Positions 11,206 through 24,615 of a stretch of DNA of 64,000 nucleotides are shown here, in pieces. Position numbers and translations under genes: made by a program. The DNA lies in NCBI GenBank assembly GCA_013397865.1, contig VZTI01003366.1, forward strand, positions 916,513 through 980,512, given 5' to 3'. Under the pieces are notes generated by a model that did no database searches, was not told where the DNA came from, and saw nothing but the letters and a program-made list of their open reading frames with translations. This DNA is from Struthidea cinerea (taxonomy: Eukaryota > Chordata > Aves > Passeriformes > Corcoracidae). Position 1 is the first letter of the stretch. Each line of letters begins with the position of its first letter.

Positions 11206-14200
11206 GTAAGTCATCCAGTGTTAGCAATGGCAATAGTACTGCACTGCCCTTCTATAGACTTATCTCAGTGTACACCTCAAGGTATGGCCCAAACATGAAC
11301 CCTCTCAGCTTGACTGTGAAATACAGGTTTTATTTTAGAACCAGGGAAGCAAAAGTATGAAAGTGGTTTTGAAAGGTCACCAAGGATAGAACAGGAGCCA
11401 GAAGGTCTGGATTTTAGCCTCATGTTGTGACTCTTGGCATACTTTCTGCTATTTGCCTCTGCAAACACCCCTAGCATGCCAGCAGTTTGCCTTGCTGATA
11501 TACAACTTCCAGGATCTACAGAAGTGGGTCAGTGTCCATGTAAATTTTTGCAAAATTCTATATTTGAGGAAAATGTGGTAAAGAAACACTGAACTAGTTT
11601 GCCCTAGGCTACAGGGGGACCACTCTTCAGGATGCCCTTGAATCCTCTGCTTCAACCACTGGTCTCACAGTCCTCTAGAAAAATACACATTCATCCCTTG
11701 CTCATCAGCATATGAAGGGGGACCTTGAGGCTCAAAATCGACCCTCACCCTGTTGTCTTCTTCCCCAAACTGTGGTGAATTGCCTGAAGTCCCTCCTCTG
11801 AGATGAACAGCAGATACCTGTGCAGAAGTGACACAACAACCAGTCCACACTTCCTCATATGCCAGGACAGCATGGAGGGCAGGGTGGGCTGTAGCTATGA
11901 TGTTTCCACATCATAGAAGAGCCCACATCTGCACCCAGCTGCCCCATGGCAGTTCTGGGAAGGATCATGTGAGCATGGAGGAAGGGAGGAGGGCTGATGG
12001 TTACCTGTGTCTCCCTCTTCTTCCTCAACCAAATCTCTGTAAGAACTGGGAGCACAGTCTGCTGTAGAAGATAAATTGCTCAGGAGCCTGCACTTTGTTT
12101 GAAATCATCAGTCTGTGTAGGGCTGCAAGCTCGGCTCCCTGTGACACTTGGCTAGATTATTCCATCTGCAAGTCCTTGTCCAGAGCCAGCCCTTGGTGTC
12201 CCTTGATGTCCTCTGCTCTCTGCTTCAGCTGCCTGCTCCACTGTTTGTCCTTTGTGTCCCTCCCTTGTGCTGGAGGTATCCCCCGCCCCTGTTTGTGCAA
12301 GGAGGTTTGGCTGGGGCTGTTCAAGCTCTCAGGCAGACGTATACTTTGTAGCTTGAGCAGAGCTTTCCTTCCCAAAGGGATGCAAGAGGGATGTGTCAAT
12401 AGTGCACTGCCCTTCCCCTGGCTATGTTCTCTCCCTGCCTGTCCTGTGTTTCCCATCCCTTCCTCTCGTGTGAGTTGTGTGGGCTAACATGAGCACAGCC
12501 ACCTTGCACAGACCTTTAACTGCCTGTCCTCCCTCCCAGGAGCTACTAAGATATTCCCTTGGCATGTACTCCATTTACCCGCACCACGTGGCCCATGCTT
12601 CAACACATCTTTTCCTCCCACAGGAGCCTTCACTCTGTGCCTTCTCACTAGTTCTGTGGTCACTAAATGTGTGGTCTTCCCAGCAGCTGGTACCCTGCAG
12701 CATTCTGGCCAGACAGAGCCCCCCTGCTCTGTCCTCTGTGGCCACTGGTTCTGAAGATAGACGTTGTCCTAAGCAAAGCTGTCCCTGAGTGTGCCCGTGC
12801 CAGTGGGTGAGAGAATGCGCCCTTGCATGTGGCTTTTGTTCTCAGTGCACAACCCACCTCCCAGAGCAGCAGATAAACACAAACAGCCTTTTTCTGCAGT
12901 TTAATGAGCAAAGCAGAGCAGTGCTTCTGAGCTGGTCCTTTAACAGCAAGGGCATCATCACGTCCTGAGCCTTATGTAAGTAAATCTGCCATCAAGTTTT
13001 AGTCTTTCTTTTGTGTAACTTTATGTAGTAGCTCATCTTAAACTTGTAAAAACATTTTGTGGGAAATCGTGCGTGGGAGGTGGGCAACTCCTTCCATGTA
13101 TTGCCAGCTAATCTGTAATGCTCTCCTTTATCATAACAAATGAGGCAGGTTTCTCAAAAGCAGTATCTTGTGCTGGTTTTTTATCTCTTTCCTTTTGCTT
13201 CAAATCTGGGGATGGGGTTCTGCCCTGGACGAGGGCACAAAACATGGAGCCAGGACTGCTGATTTCTGTCTTGAGCATTGGATGCTCACGGCTGTGCTAA
13301 ATCCTGCTTGTGAAGTATCTTTGTGAACTGGAAGGGGCTGTTAAGTATTCAAAATACTGTGTTCAGCCAAATGTAAAAGAGGTAAAAAAACCCCAGTGTC
13401 ATAAAATGTCTGAGAAGCCAGGAAACTGGAACTCTTTCATCTGTTCTTAAGCCTGGTAAATAGAGGAACTGCTACATCCCGCTGGTGCCTTGCTCTCCCA
13501 CTATCCCAAAGTCATTTGTACTCAAAGCTCAAGGTTTTTGCAGTTCCTTGGGACAAAACGTTTTGCACGTCCTGGGATCTGTCATCATTTCACACGTCTT
13601 CTGTTCTGCTGAGCCATCACCCCCTTCCTTCAAACTGGTAGGTGGCACAGGAGGTATCACATCATCGCTGTGGAGGAAACTTTGTACAAAAGTATCTTGG
13701 AATCTGGCAAAGCGCAGCTCTTTTTCTACAGCAGGGCTCATCTCCCCTTCAGTGGAAATTAAGTGTCTAAATCTTTTTGTCTTTCCCTCTTTGTCAGTTT
13801 TACAGTGTGCTCTGGGGTGAAGTTTTGTCGTGCTACATTTATTTCTCCTTGCCAAGACCTTCTTTATGGCTTTGATTTAAACGAAGTCCAATCAGATGCA
13901 GTGAAAGGCCGTCATGTTCCAGTGCTGGGGATGGGCTTTGGGGGCTGTTCATCTTTTTTTTCCAAGGATAACACATTTGTGTTTGTGTTGTGTGTATGTC
14001 TTGGACTTACACAAAAACTTAAGGATCTGATTCTGGTGGGTCATGCTGGCAGGTATCCAAACCCATAAATCTGGTCACTGTGCTTTTCCAAATGTTTATT
14101 GTGCTGTTTAAGCTTTTATGGGCTCTTGTGTGTATTACATATGGTCTGAATAAATGTAGCGCAGTATTACTGTGCTTAGCTGAGAGGCAGAAGAGCCTCC

Positions 14201-17200
14201 AAGGGGATCATTAGAGCTGGGGCAGCCGTTGCTAGCATTTGGAGATGAGTTTCTTCGTTGAGCTTTGCAGGTTGCAAGGAACTTCAGCCCTGTTCTGTTG
14301 GTTTCTAAATGCCACTTGATCTGAGGTTGCAGGGGTGGAAATAAGAAGCAGAGAGTTGCAATTTCTTGGATTCAGTACAGGATTCTTGCAACAATTCTCC
14401 CCTATTTGAAACACTAATAAAAAGAACTGGACTTAGTATGTATTTGCTGCATTTCCTCTGTGCTGCTGCTGCTGCCTGTGGCAAGGTCTGCTCTGATTGC
14501 CAGTGGGACTCGGGACAAGACTTTACGGAATCAGTGGATGCATAGCAAAGCAAAAGTCACCTGGGTCGCTGTAAGTGAGGAACCACCTGCAGGCTCTGTC
14601 TCAGAGTCAAGGCTGCATTGCTCCTTCAGACAGGGGGCAAAAAGGATCCATTCCCTGTTCCTCTGAGCCTACAGCTCCTCTGTGATCCTGGAGGTCACAC
14701 GTGAGACAGCCAGACTGAGCCAGCCAGACTCCAGCTGGTGGGAACAGGAGCAGGACTTGTGTTTGAGGGACAGCAGTGTGACAGTGGTACCTGGCCAGGC
14801 CATTTCTCGTGCCATAGTCCCAGCAGCATGCAGGGAGCATGCCATGGCCGTGTTGCTTCGCATTCTTACTCTCTTCTGTCCTGACTGGATTGAGGGAATA
14901 AACTGCAGATTAAAACCAGCCAAACTGCAGCCAGCCCTAACAGCTGTAAAGCAGCCAAGCCAAGACCTTGGGACCTTCAGAGAACGGCCTATGGTTCAGC
15001 TCTGGGCTTCCCTCCACTGGGCCAGTTCGCCTTCTGCTCCAGGCAGTCCCTCCAGGAGCATCACTTCACTTCCACTCTAACCCCACTAACTCCAGGAAGA
15101 TGTGGGCTCACAGCCGAGCTTGCTGCCAACACTGTCCTCCTTCAGCTTGGGCTTTCTGCTCCCTCGCCTCTGCCCTGTCTAGCTACTCCAGTTGCAAGTT
15201 TGGGGCAGAAACAGGTTTGTGTTTCTGCAGCAGACATACAGGCCCCCGTTAGGGTTGGCCATTAGGGCTGATGTACCATAGGTAATTGCTCTTTGCTGGG
15301 GGTCAGGCTGAAATAGTGGAGGCTTCACAGAGGCACTGGGAGGCAGACATGAGACTGGGATGAGTGGGGGGGAAGACCAGAAGCACTGAGAATCTGTGTT
15401 GGTCCTTTGGCTCTGGAGAGCTGAATTTGACACTGCAAAACCTAATCTTATTGCTTTTTATTTATTTGTTTTTCATCAAGACTAAAACTCAGATATCCTC
15501 TCCGTGTCAGCTCAAAGGTTGCACCAGTGTGAAAATTACTTAAAAAGAAAGAAGTGGAGAAAATATGTGCTTGTAGCTCAAGCAAGAGTGCTCCTGGCTG
15601 CAAAAATTGATAGTTTTCTCTTCCTTCCCTATTGCTTCAAGCTGAGGATTAAAGTGTGGGTTACTTCTGGCTGTGCTGAGATAGAAGCAAAACCTCAGGT
15701 AACTACTGCAGCTACATTTAGGGAATTGCTTATACCGGGTCCCTGATGCTGGATGCTGTGTGCTGGGAGAAGGAGTGACAGCACACAACTGCAACCCACT
15801 TGGGTGTGGAAGTGTTAATGCTGAGACCTTGATCCACAGGAGCATGGGAGCACTGAGTGATATTATAGTGTTTGGACAAGTAAAAGAAGCAAGGCAAGGA
15901 AAGACAGCATCTTTTGAGCCTCACAGAACCTTTTGAACCATTTTTCTCCAGATAGAGGTTTTTCCTGTGACCCATAAAACATGAATACATTTGGTGCAAG
16001 GTCATCTGCAGAAGAAATCTCTTCTGTTGCACTCTCCTCTCTTTGACCTTGAGGCTGTTGACATCTTGTGGGTCAAACATTAACGTGGGAAGGATAAATG
16101 TAAATAATGGGTAGCACTAAAATGCTGGTTGTGGTGGGCTTGCATGATACCAACAGCTTCACCCAGCCCTGGCTGGTTGAATTGGGGAAATAATAATAGA
16201 AAACAATAGGACAGTAATAATTCTGGCTTGCAAATGGCTTCCCAAACCCAGCATGCACCTGAAGTTCTCCCTGTGCTCTGCTGCAAGGGCTTTCCTTAAA
16301 CTGCAGCGAGGGAGAGGCTGGGAACCACTTCCCCACAGGGTGCCAGCAAAGTCCAGCACCAGTCCACGGAAGATCCTGCAACAAACTCTTGGTTCTTGCT
16401 GCAAGGGCGGACGTGGTGTTTGGCACAGTGAGCAGCCTTGCAGGGATTGTGTAAGACAAGGCAGACACCGTGTGTGGTAATGCTGTTGATAGCTGAGTTA
16501 CCCTGGGGATACATCAGTCCCTAGGGATTTTATGTTGGTATGAGGTGGGGCACTTTATTAGTCAGCTTTGCACCACTGTGCATCCTGCTTCTGCTGCTGC
16601 ACTTGGGTTCTGCTGCTTTGACCTGGAGGAAGGGTTTGAACCTGCCTGTGAAGAGCTCGCAGAAACAGAGGCATTGCAAATTGCTGACTTGACAGTGAGA
16701 AATATTCTCCCTCCCCTCATTCAACCCAGTGACTCCTCAGCAAGCTGTTCCCATTAAAAGCTGCAATACTACTTCCACCTCTGTATGTTGCTGCTCCCCA
16801 AAACCTGTGGCTGATCCTGCATTTTATAAGGAAAATAATAATGTTGACCATGAGCAGAGAGACTAAGGCGAACATTATCTAAATCTGAGGTGGGCTCAGG
16901 ACGTGGTGTCACAGCACCAGATTTTGCCACTGGAACTGATATTTGAAAACATGTTCTAGGGAAACTCATTTATTGGATTGATTCTTCCCAAGATGAGAAA
17001 GTCTAGACAAGTTTGGAGAGCAAATTCCAGAGTCCTGGAATGTTGCAGCCTCCTGAGCAACTATTACATAAAGACCTTTAAAAGCATGTTGCTAACAGTA
17101 AGTGCTACCCAGAGTTTCTTCACTTCAGGATGTAAGGCCTGAATAGAGCCTGGGGTGTGTGACAGCACAAAGCACTGGGAACACCTTGAACAAATTCAGT

Positions 17201-20200
17201 ATTTTAAATATATGGGACTTCCCTATCTTTAAAATTAAGAGAATAGGCTAAATTCATCCAGCTTTCCTGAAAATAATGGGCTTTACTAGGAGCCCACCTG
17301 GGTGTTTGGCTCCCTCAGGACGTGAAGGTTCTGACAGGGAAAGTGTTGAATGTGTAGAAAATTCCATCATTGTCTTATGGTTGTTGGCAGCTTCCTTTTG
17401 CCTGCAATATCCATCCATGCCAATCAGCACTGCTGGGTGGGCACCACACTTGAAGTCTTGAGTGTGTCTGAGAGCAGGGAAGTAGGTGGAGGAGAAGTGG
17501 CACAGAGAGGACTTCTTGCTGGAATGACCTCCTGGCTTCCCTTTCTCTGCCCCTCGGTCAAACATCCTCAGTGCGTGATGCTGAAACCTGAAGCTGGAAG
17601 GGACATGCTGCTGCTTCAGCCACCTCACCACGCAGGACTGATGAGCTCCCATCAGTACTGTGCGAAGGCAGGTGTGAGGGGCTGAATGCAAGCATGCAGT
17701 CCCTTCCCTTAAACCATTTCCAGATGTTCTTGGGCTGCTTAAAGCTGTGTATTCTTTTAATAGCATTTGAAGAGGTTCATCCCCAGCCACTTGTTTCTGC
17801 CTACTTCTTCCTTCTCCTCACTGGGGTTCCTTCCCTGGCTGCCCATATGAGAATGGAAATGTTAATTTGTTGCTCTTCAGCATGGAGAGAAGAGGAGGGA
17901 GCATCAGAGGATGCAGAGGATCCACTTTGTGGGGAGATGCGCTTGCAGAGGAGCTCTTGAAGTGGAGAGAAGCTATTTTTGCCAGCAGAGTCCTGTGTCA
18001 AGCATGGGCAGCTCCGAGGCTCCCACCTCTTCCCCTCTATTGCTGGATGTTGAATCAGCTGTTTGTGCTGCCCTGCACAGTGCCAGGGACAAACTCTCTG
18101 GCAGAAGGGTGGGGAAATGGAATAAATAAGGGATTTATAATGGGGATGGTTTGTTTGTCCACAAACAGCCTGCCGCAGGCTTGTGCTCAGAAGGCAGCCA
18201 CACCCCCAGAGCTGCTCTTAGGCTTCCCTCTGTGTGAGCACATTGCTGCAGGGTCCTGCCACAGGCATTGGGGGCTGGCTAGGGAGAAGGTGGCAAAGGC
18301 AGCCTGCTCCTGTGTCCCTTCTTCCTCTGCACATTCCAGGGCTGCGACCTCCTCAACCTGCAGAGAGAGGGGAGGGAGGTGGGAAATGGGGTGACAGGAG
18401 CAAGCTTCCTGCAGCAGAGCTGAGCTGACGGACAGCTCTTATCACAAGAGAACAGCCCTGCTGGGGGCAGCTGGAGAGGAGCCCATCCCACTTTCCTGAG
18501 CCCCCCCCCGCTCACCCTGCAGCTCACCCCCAGCACAGGAGCCTCCCTAACCCCAGCACACGGCCCTGCCAGCCCTGCCTGCAGATACTTGTGTGTCCCA
18601 GAAGGACGAGGGCTCATGGCTTGGCAGCGCTGAGGGAAATGCCGTCCAAGCCACATGAGAGGGAGAGGCAAGTTAGTACCAGGCTGCCTGGGAGCACGGT
18701 TGCCTTTGAGCAGCTCCCACTGCTGCAGGTACTGTGTGGGGAAAGCTGATCCTTGCCCACCAGGAACCGTCAGGTTGTGTGTGCCTTGGAGAGCAGCGTT
18801 GGCTCCTGTCTGGGCTCCGGCCGCCGCACGCTGGCCAGGTTTCGGCTTGTGGCAGCTTTTTGGGCAGGACCCTGCTCTCTTCCACAAACCAGAGGCCAAC
18901 ATGTAGGGCTGACACTACTCAAATTTTGTCTCAACCCAATTCAGTCCTCATTCATGTCTCCAGTGGGAGGTGGAAAGAGGTGGGAGAGTAAGCCCAGCAC
19001 AGCGTCCTTCACCCCATGGGAGCTGGAAAGAGAATTGTGCTGGGCTGGAAGTTCCTGCTGAAGGCAGAGCAGTCCCTTCATTGCACAGTCTTGTGTCACT
19101 GGTGTAGGGGTAGATGCCCCAAAGCCTCCTTAGCTCTAAAAGCAGAGCAGGGTGCCACAGGTAGAGCATGTAGGAGCAACCTCAGTGTGAGACTGGCAAC
19201 ACCTGGGGTGCCTGGTGCACCCGGGCAAGGGAGTGGTGTTGCTGCCTGCATGTCACTGCTCCCCAAGCCTAGGGAGCACTGGAACGTCCATAGGTCCTCT
19301 CCTCTGAGCATTGCTGGCTGAAGAAGGCTCATGAATCCAAGGTCTGTAACATTTATTGAACTAACACTGCTTCGAGGCAAACGCTGTGATACGTAATGGG
19401 ATTCATCTGCTGCTGTTGTGTCCCCCCTTGATGAACACCTTGTCTCTTCCATTGCCTTTTTTTATTGTCCCCTCAATCCAACAGTTGGTCTTGTCAGTGG
19501 TGACATCACTCATTTGGTGTCCCAGCAGATCCATCAGTGTAGGGCCGCACATGGGCACAGCTCACCAGCCTGAGGTGTGGGTGTGCTCGCGTGTTCCCCA
19601 GGAGCAGGGCAGGGAGAGGACTGGTCTCATCACTGCTGCTGCAGGGAGGACTCGTGAGGAGAGCAGCGTGAAGATCAAGTCAGTAAAGGCTGCGTTCATG
19701 GAAACCAGGTGCCAGGAGATGAATTGGACCCTTTATGTCAGCAGGAGGACTCACCAGTAGGGAGGGAACAGCTTCCTATCCAAAGCTTGCACAAGCTCTT
19801 TCGGTGCGTCCTGTCCTTCGTTCTTGCAGACTACAATGAGACTGCTGTGAAATTGGGTTGGTGCCCAGTGTCTCTCTCCCATTGCTGGCATCTGTTTTAC
19901 AAAGAGCTTACCCTGGGAGAGGCCACTTCAGTCTGACATCCCTCACCAGCAGTAGCTGGCACAGCAAACAGCTCCCAGCGGGGTGGGCAGGGTTTCACCT
20001 GCCCAGTGTCCTTCCCTTCCCAGAAAGCCAGGAGAGGGACTTCCTCAGCTGGAGGGCAGCCAGGGGCATTAACAGGCACATCCATCCCCTGTCCACAAAA
20101 TGCTCTGTGTTCAGCTTTGCCCCAGAGGGCAGGGATGTCTGGCAGGTTTTTGCACAAAACTTAGCCAAAAGTCCATTATGTGTCAAAAGCTGTTTGATGC

Positions 20201-20252
20201 AGGGAATAATATTTTGCTCTTGTGTGCATGTGTATATATGTGTAGATATATA
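11206..20252. other. Noncoding DNA, no gene recognised
   Basis: The sequence is moderately GC-rich in places, especially 17.9-19.3 kb, and this yields the longest chance frames (for example 18279-18902, minus, 207 codons, rich in Pro, Gly, Ala, Arg and Ser). A nine-C run lies at 18501-18509. An exon-like segment at 14502-14570 (GCCAG acceptor, GTAAGT donor) is open in one frame but unsupported by context. No repeat family was recognised. Confidence 0.55.
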
Positions 20253-20282
20253 TAGAGGGACTATATGTGTACAGTCCCTCTA
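20253..20282. repeat. Perfect 10-bp stem, 10-nt loop hairpin
   Basis: TAGAGGGACT at 20253-20262 is the exact reverse complement of AGTCCCTCTA at 20273-20282, with ten bases between them. It lies beside an AT/GT-rich tract (about 20224-20254). It is too short for a normal microRNA precursor, and no function is inferred. Confidence 0.75.
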
Positions 20283-21508
20283 CCACAGCCATGTTTCACC
20301 ATCCCTATGTCTGATGATGACTTAAAATTTTTGAGGTTTGCACTCGATGTTTTTTGCAGAACTCTCCAACCCTCTTGCAAAGCCGTATCTGTAGCATCCA
20401 GTATAAACAGCTCCACTTGATGACAAGGGTCCGACATGGGAAGGCCCTGAGTTACGGGCTCTGCAGGCAGCTACTGCCACATCGTGGGGAGATGATGCTT
20501 TACATGTGTTTATTGTGCAGCAAAAAACACGCACTGAGCTGGAAAAAAAAGCCTTTGGTTTGCATGGATTTTGGACACAGTGGTGCGTGTGTTCTGCTTT
20601 CTCCAGGGATATGCTCTGCCTCACCTCCTTGCCATGCTCACCTGGTGAAGCTGACTTTCTCTTGGCTCTCGTGTCCCAGAGAGCAGAAATTCCTCTAGAC
20701 AGCAGTGGGAAAGCTGTGACATATTGCTATGAACAGATATGAAATAGCTTTTCCACCTGGCTTCTTATTAGGTGTTACAGCCCTATCTTTTTCCATCAGT
20801 TGTATGATAGTAATTTTTTGGTATTTAATAACATTACGTCCAAGACTTGATGAGGGAATGGGAAAGAAGCAGACTTGCAGTCTTGGACATTAATACTAAT
20901 AACTCCAGAACCACACCTGGATCAGGCATTTGTAAGCATATGGAAGAGATTGAAGATTATCTAATTGTCTCCTTAATACTTGGTACTAGACTGAATCATC
21001 TCTGCAGGCCTGGGAAGCTGTGCAGATCACCAAGCTCTCCTTGCTCCTGCTCCACTAAGCTAAAGAGCCAACTTGGAAAGGGAAACATTTCTCATCCCCA
21101 GCTTTGGCTGTGCCGGGGCGCTCGGCACAGCTTCAGTGTGGACAGTGTTACTGGCTTGCTCATGTTTTTGGCTGTGAAAGTCAGTGACAGCTCTTCTGGC
21201 CAGATTTCCTGCGTGATCCTGTTAGGGGAGTTGTCAGCACCTAATCTGGGTGTTTGCTGTCATCCAAATAGTATTGCCAGGGCACTGCATGTGCAGCCTG
21301 ATACACTGTACATTAATCCAGGTTTTGGCCTCCTTGCTTGACCCAGGAAGGATTAAACCCCACCCCACATCTGCTGCGGCTCCCCTGGACTGCTGCCTCA
21401 TCACACTGATGCTCCTTAGCAAAGCTCAGAGCAGGTCTTTCCCTCTGCAGCTTCCCAGGCACAGCTCTTCCCTAGATGGCAGGGACTGCTTCTGCTTGTC
21501 CTGTACTT
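20283..21508. other. Noncoding DNA, no gene recognised
   Basis: Ordinary unique-looking sequence. The open frame at 20847-21341 has no recognisable domain and overlaps other frames. No repeat or RNA gene was seen. Confidence 0.55.
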
Positions 21509-21588
21509 CCCATCCATCCATCCATCCATCCATCCATCCATCCATCCATCCATCCATCCATCCATCCATCCATCCATCCATCCATCCC
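21509..21588. repeat. (CATC)n tetranucleotide microsatellite, about 20 units
   Basis: About 80 bases of uninterrupted CATC/ATCC units, followed to about 21612 by a decayed CCTCC/CTTCC pyrimidine tract. The uninterrupted array suggests a young, length-variable locus. It explains the His-Pro-Ser-Ile periodic frames on the plus strand and the Trp-Met-Asp-Gly ones on the minus strand, none of which is a gene. Confidence 0.97.
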
Positions 21589-24464
21589 TCCCTCCCCTCC
21601 TTCCCTCTCCAGCACACTGGTACCTGCAGACCACATACAGTCCTTACAGGAATTTATCAGCCAGGCTGAATTATTCCCTGCCAGGCCCTGCTCCTGCCTT
21701 GCAGCAAGACAGTTATCCATGTTGCTACTTTTAACCTGAAACAGGGAGCAGGTTGGAACACAAGGCCTTTGAAAAATGATGGAACAAGGGCAAATTTCCA
21801 ATCAAAGCCCTCCAAATGCTGCTCTGAAGGAAAATTACTCTTCATTTGCGGGTGAAATGGAAGACTCTGTGCAAGGGCAGGAGCTGTGCAGAATAAAGAT
21901 TTAAGCAATCGAGTAAAGGAAAGAATGACTGCTCCTGGGGGAGGGGGAGAGGGGCCTGGGACCTCACTAACCTGATTTAATCAAGCAGCTTCTGATGTTT
22001 TACAATTGGAAGCAACAATCTGACCCAGAGCTGGGCAATTTGCAAGCCACAGAGTTATGAACTGTTTGTAAAATGGTCTTAAGAGGAAAATATATTTGCA
22101 ATTATGAACTGAAAAACGTGAGCAATGGCACTCTAGGTTTTGGAGCCATGTCCAGCTGCTTTTGGGACAGTTGGGGTCTCTGCCCTTCCTATGGCCTCCC
22201 ACCATTCAGCAGCACCCAGAGCAGTTCCCAGCTGAGCTCTTGTGGGCAGCAGCTTACCTTGGCCACGAGATGTCTCCTCACAGGAGAGGCTGCACCTCAG
22301 CAAAGCACCTCCTTACTCTACACAGGTGAGTCAGTGTCCTAGGAAGGGAGGGAAAAGCTGGGAATACCCCCCAGCAATGGAGATGCTGACCCAGCCTGTA
22401 GAGCTATGGGCTGACAAGGCTCTGATTTGAGCCAGCTGCCTGTGGCCCCCCAGGCCTGGGAAGAGAAATGTCCTCAAAGCTTCTGTAAAGAGGCACCAGT
22501 CTCAGTCCACTGACTTGAATTCATGAAATTTGTACTAACTGGTGTGTCCTCACAAGTGCTGAGCATTCCTGGCTGTGGCAGTGCCAGCTTCAAATGGCAT
22601 GTCCCTGGGCTAATTGTTGCTGGATTTGTACAAGGGAGTTTTTTTTCTTTTCTGGGAAACTGACTGGTTTTGTGCCCATGGTGTTTGCAGAGTGCTGACA
22701 ACCCCGTCCCTTACTTCTCAATACTGCCTGTCTGCTTAAGGTGGTGTTCCTTGGAGATGTGCTTTTCCCCTTGCAAGTCTTTTGATGTCTTTTCCCATGT
22801 TAGAAAATTCAAGAAGGCAGCATGTGAAGCTGGCTGGGGCCAGCGAGTGTTGCTGGGGGCGGCAGCTTTGATTCTCGGTGGGAGCTTTGCCATAAACTTG
22901 ATCATGCATTTTTCATCCATTGCTCTGTGTGTGCGTGTGCTGTGCAGGGGGTACAGGCACTAATCCTGAAGCTGCACTCAGCACAGGGGTAAGGCTCACT
23001 TGCAGTTCATCGCTGATGCAAGTCCTTCCCATCCCCAGGGTAACTCCACCACGAGTTACCCTACATGAAATTTGACCCTGACATCTAATAGCTAGGGAGC
23101 TGCTCCTGTCTTTAATCTCTCTGACAGTGCCTAGTCAGGGCTTTTTGAAGAATTTTGTTGGTCTTTTCTATAACTTAAGCATTAATTTTCTTTATCTGGA
23201 GTTTTGTACTGCTATCTGACCCATTTACTTGGAAGCCTCCAAGGAGAGCTTGAGTTGAAAGAGAGCTGGGTTTGTGATCCAAGTATGAGTCTTTCACTGT
23301 TAATTGTATTAGCATTCATAACTGTATGCACATTTCTAAACTGTCAGGATTGCCATATCCTTTTAAAACATGGATGGGACATCAAAAGGGTTATGACTGC
23401 TCAGAAATTAGCAAGAAATTAAATTGCCTGATACCTCAAAAACTATGATGTGAACCGTTTTGTCCCCATTATATCAAAAGCGATGTAGGAAAAATAAATC
23501 AGGAATTAGGCTTTTAAAGCCTGTTAGCCGTCACAATTTAATTAGCTGGAACAGGCTGTTAGATGCAGGTTTGAGGTGCCCTGTGCCTGCTGTTGCTGCT
23601 GGATGGGCAGGGTTTCTGCGCAGTGGGAGCCTTGTTGGATGGGGCTGTGACAGGACTCGTGGGATGAATGGGAGAAAAGGGTGGAGAAGTCCTGAATTCA
23701 CATTCTCTCTTTGCTGCAGATTTGCTTTGAGGGAGCTGCTTGGTCTCCCTCTTCATGGCCTGGGCTGTGTTTTAGCTCTCAAGGCAACTCCCAGTAGAGG
23801 TCACTTGTGGCTGATGGGTAACGCAGTGATCCTGGCTCTCTCATTTGGACTTCCCGAAGTCCTGCTGGCAACAGGGTAATGTCACTGAGCCTGTCCTTTG
23901 GAGATAGATATTTTACAAACATGAAATACGTGGGCATATGTATGTGCAAGCACCATCCCAGATCCTTGCCAGCTGCATGTACATATTTGTATTTTCAGGT
24001 ATCGACAGTTTTGCCATGTCATGATCAAGCATATTGGGACAAATACATTTCACCTGAAGAGCTTTTGGAAGGCAGTTGGCTTTTGCTGTTATGGAGCCCT
24101 GCTTGTCCAGGGATATTGGAAAAAGAGGTTGTCAGGGCAAGGGAAATGAAGGTGTTGCCTGTAACAGAAATACAAACTTTTTGGTTCCCAGACTGCTTCC
24201 TACCTACTGAACCCAACGTGCCTTGTTGCATGCTTTGTGCATGGTGATGGATTGTGTCTCATGGAGGTGGCAGCAGTGACTTCTCAGTCCCAGTTGGGAA
24301 GAGTTTCTTCACAGCTCTGTGCCAGCCACAGCCCGGCGCCTCTCACACAGGCGCAGTCGCTTTTATTCTTTATCCATGTAAATCCTGACAGAGCTGGTCT
24401 CGCTTCACGGGCGGAGCCTGCACAGATGTTGCCACAGTGCAAGCAGGAATTAATGGTGCCTGGC
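21589..24464. other. Noncoding DNA with two weak exon-like stretches
   Basis: No recognised gene. At 23720-23875 an acceptor (CTCTCTTTGCTGCAG) precedes a 156-base open stretch with two hydrophobic clusters, ending at a weak donor (AGG then GTAATG). At 23999 a second acceptor (TTGTATTTTCAG) precedes sequence open in two frames for over 140 bases but with no good donor. The two could be one broken gene, but because two competing frames both look protein-like, chance is the more likely explanation. Confidence 0.4.
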
Positions 24465-24615
24465 CTCCACGGGAGCGAGGAGCATCCCGGCGGATGCGGG
24501 GCGCGGCCGGCAGATGGAGCGCGGCTCCTCCGCGCCCGCGCCCGGCACGGCCGCGCCGCTCCCCTTCCCCGCGCACGCTGCTCGGTGGGAACAGAGCAAC
24601 GCGATAACGGATTGT
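24465..24615. promoter_or_regulatory. CpG-dense patch, possible CpG-island promoter
   Basis: I count about 26 CpG dinucleotides in roughly 150 bases of very GC-rich sequence, in a window where CpG is otherwise depleted. This pattern is typical of unmethylated promoter or enhancer DNA in vertebrates, though the patch is shorter than a usual CpG island. No TATA box is apparent, and the direction of any transcription cannot be read. A 43-codon frame starts inside it at 24514. A short GC-rich repeat is an alternative explanation. Confidence 0.4.

Noticed and set aside
18279..18902. 207-codon minus-strand frame
   Set aside because: GC-rich sequence reduces stop codons. The frame overlaps several open plus-strand frames and has no recognisable domain or coding signature.
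21416..21801. Repetitive frames with Trp-Met-Asp-Gly or His-Pro-Ser-Ile periods
   Set aside because: They are direct translations of the CATC microsatellite on each strand, open in several frames because a tetranucleotide without stops stays open.
22285..22326. 42-nt exon-like segment (TCCTCACAG … CACAG|GTGAGT)
   Set aside because: The signals are fair, but the acceptor lacks a long pyrimidine tract and the peptide (ERLHLSKAPPYSTQ) is not recognised; too weak to list.
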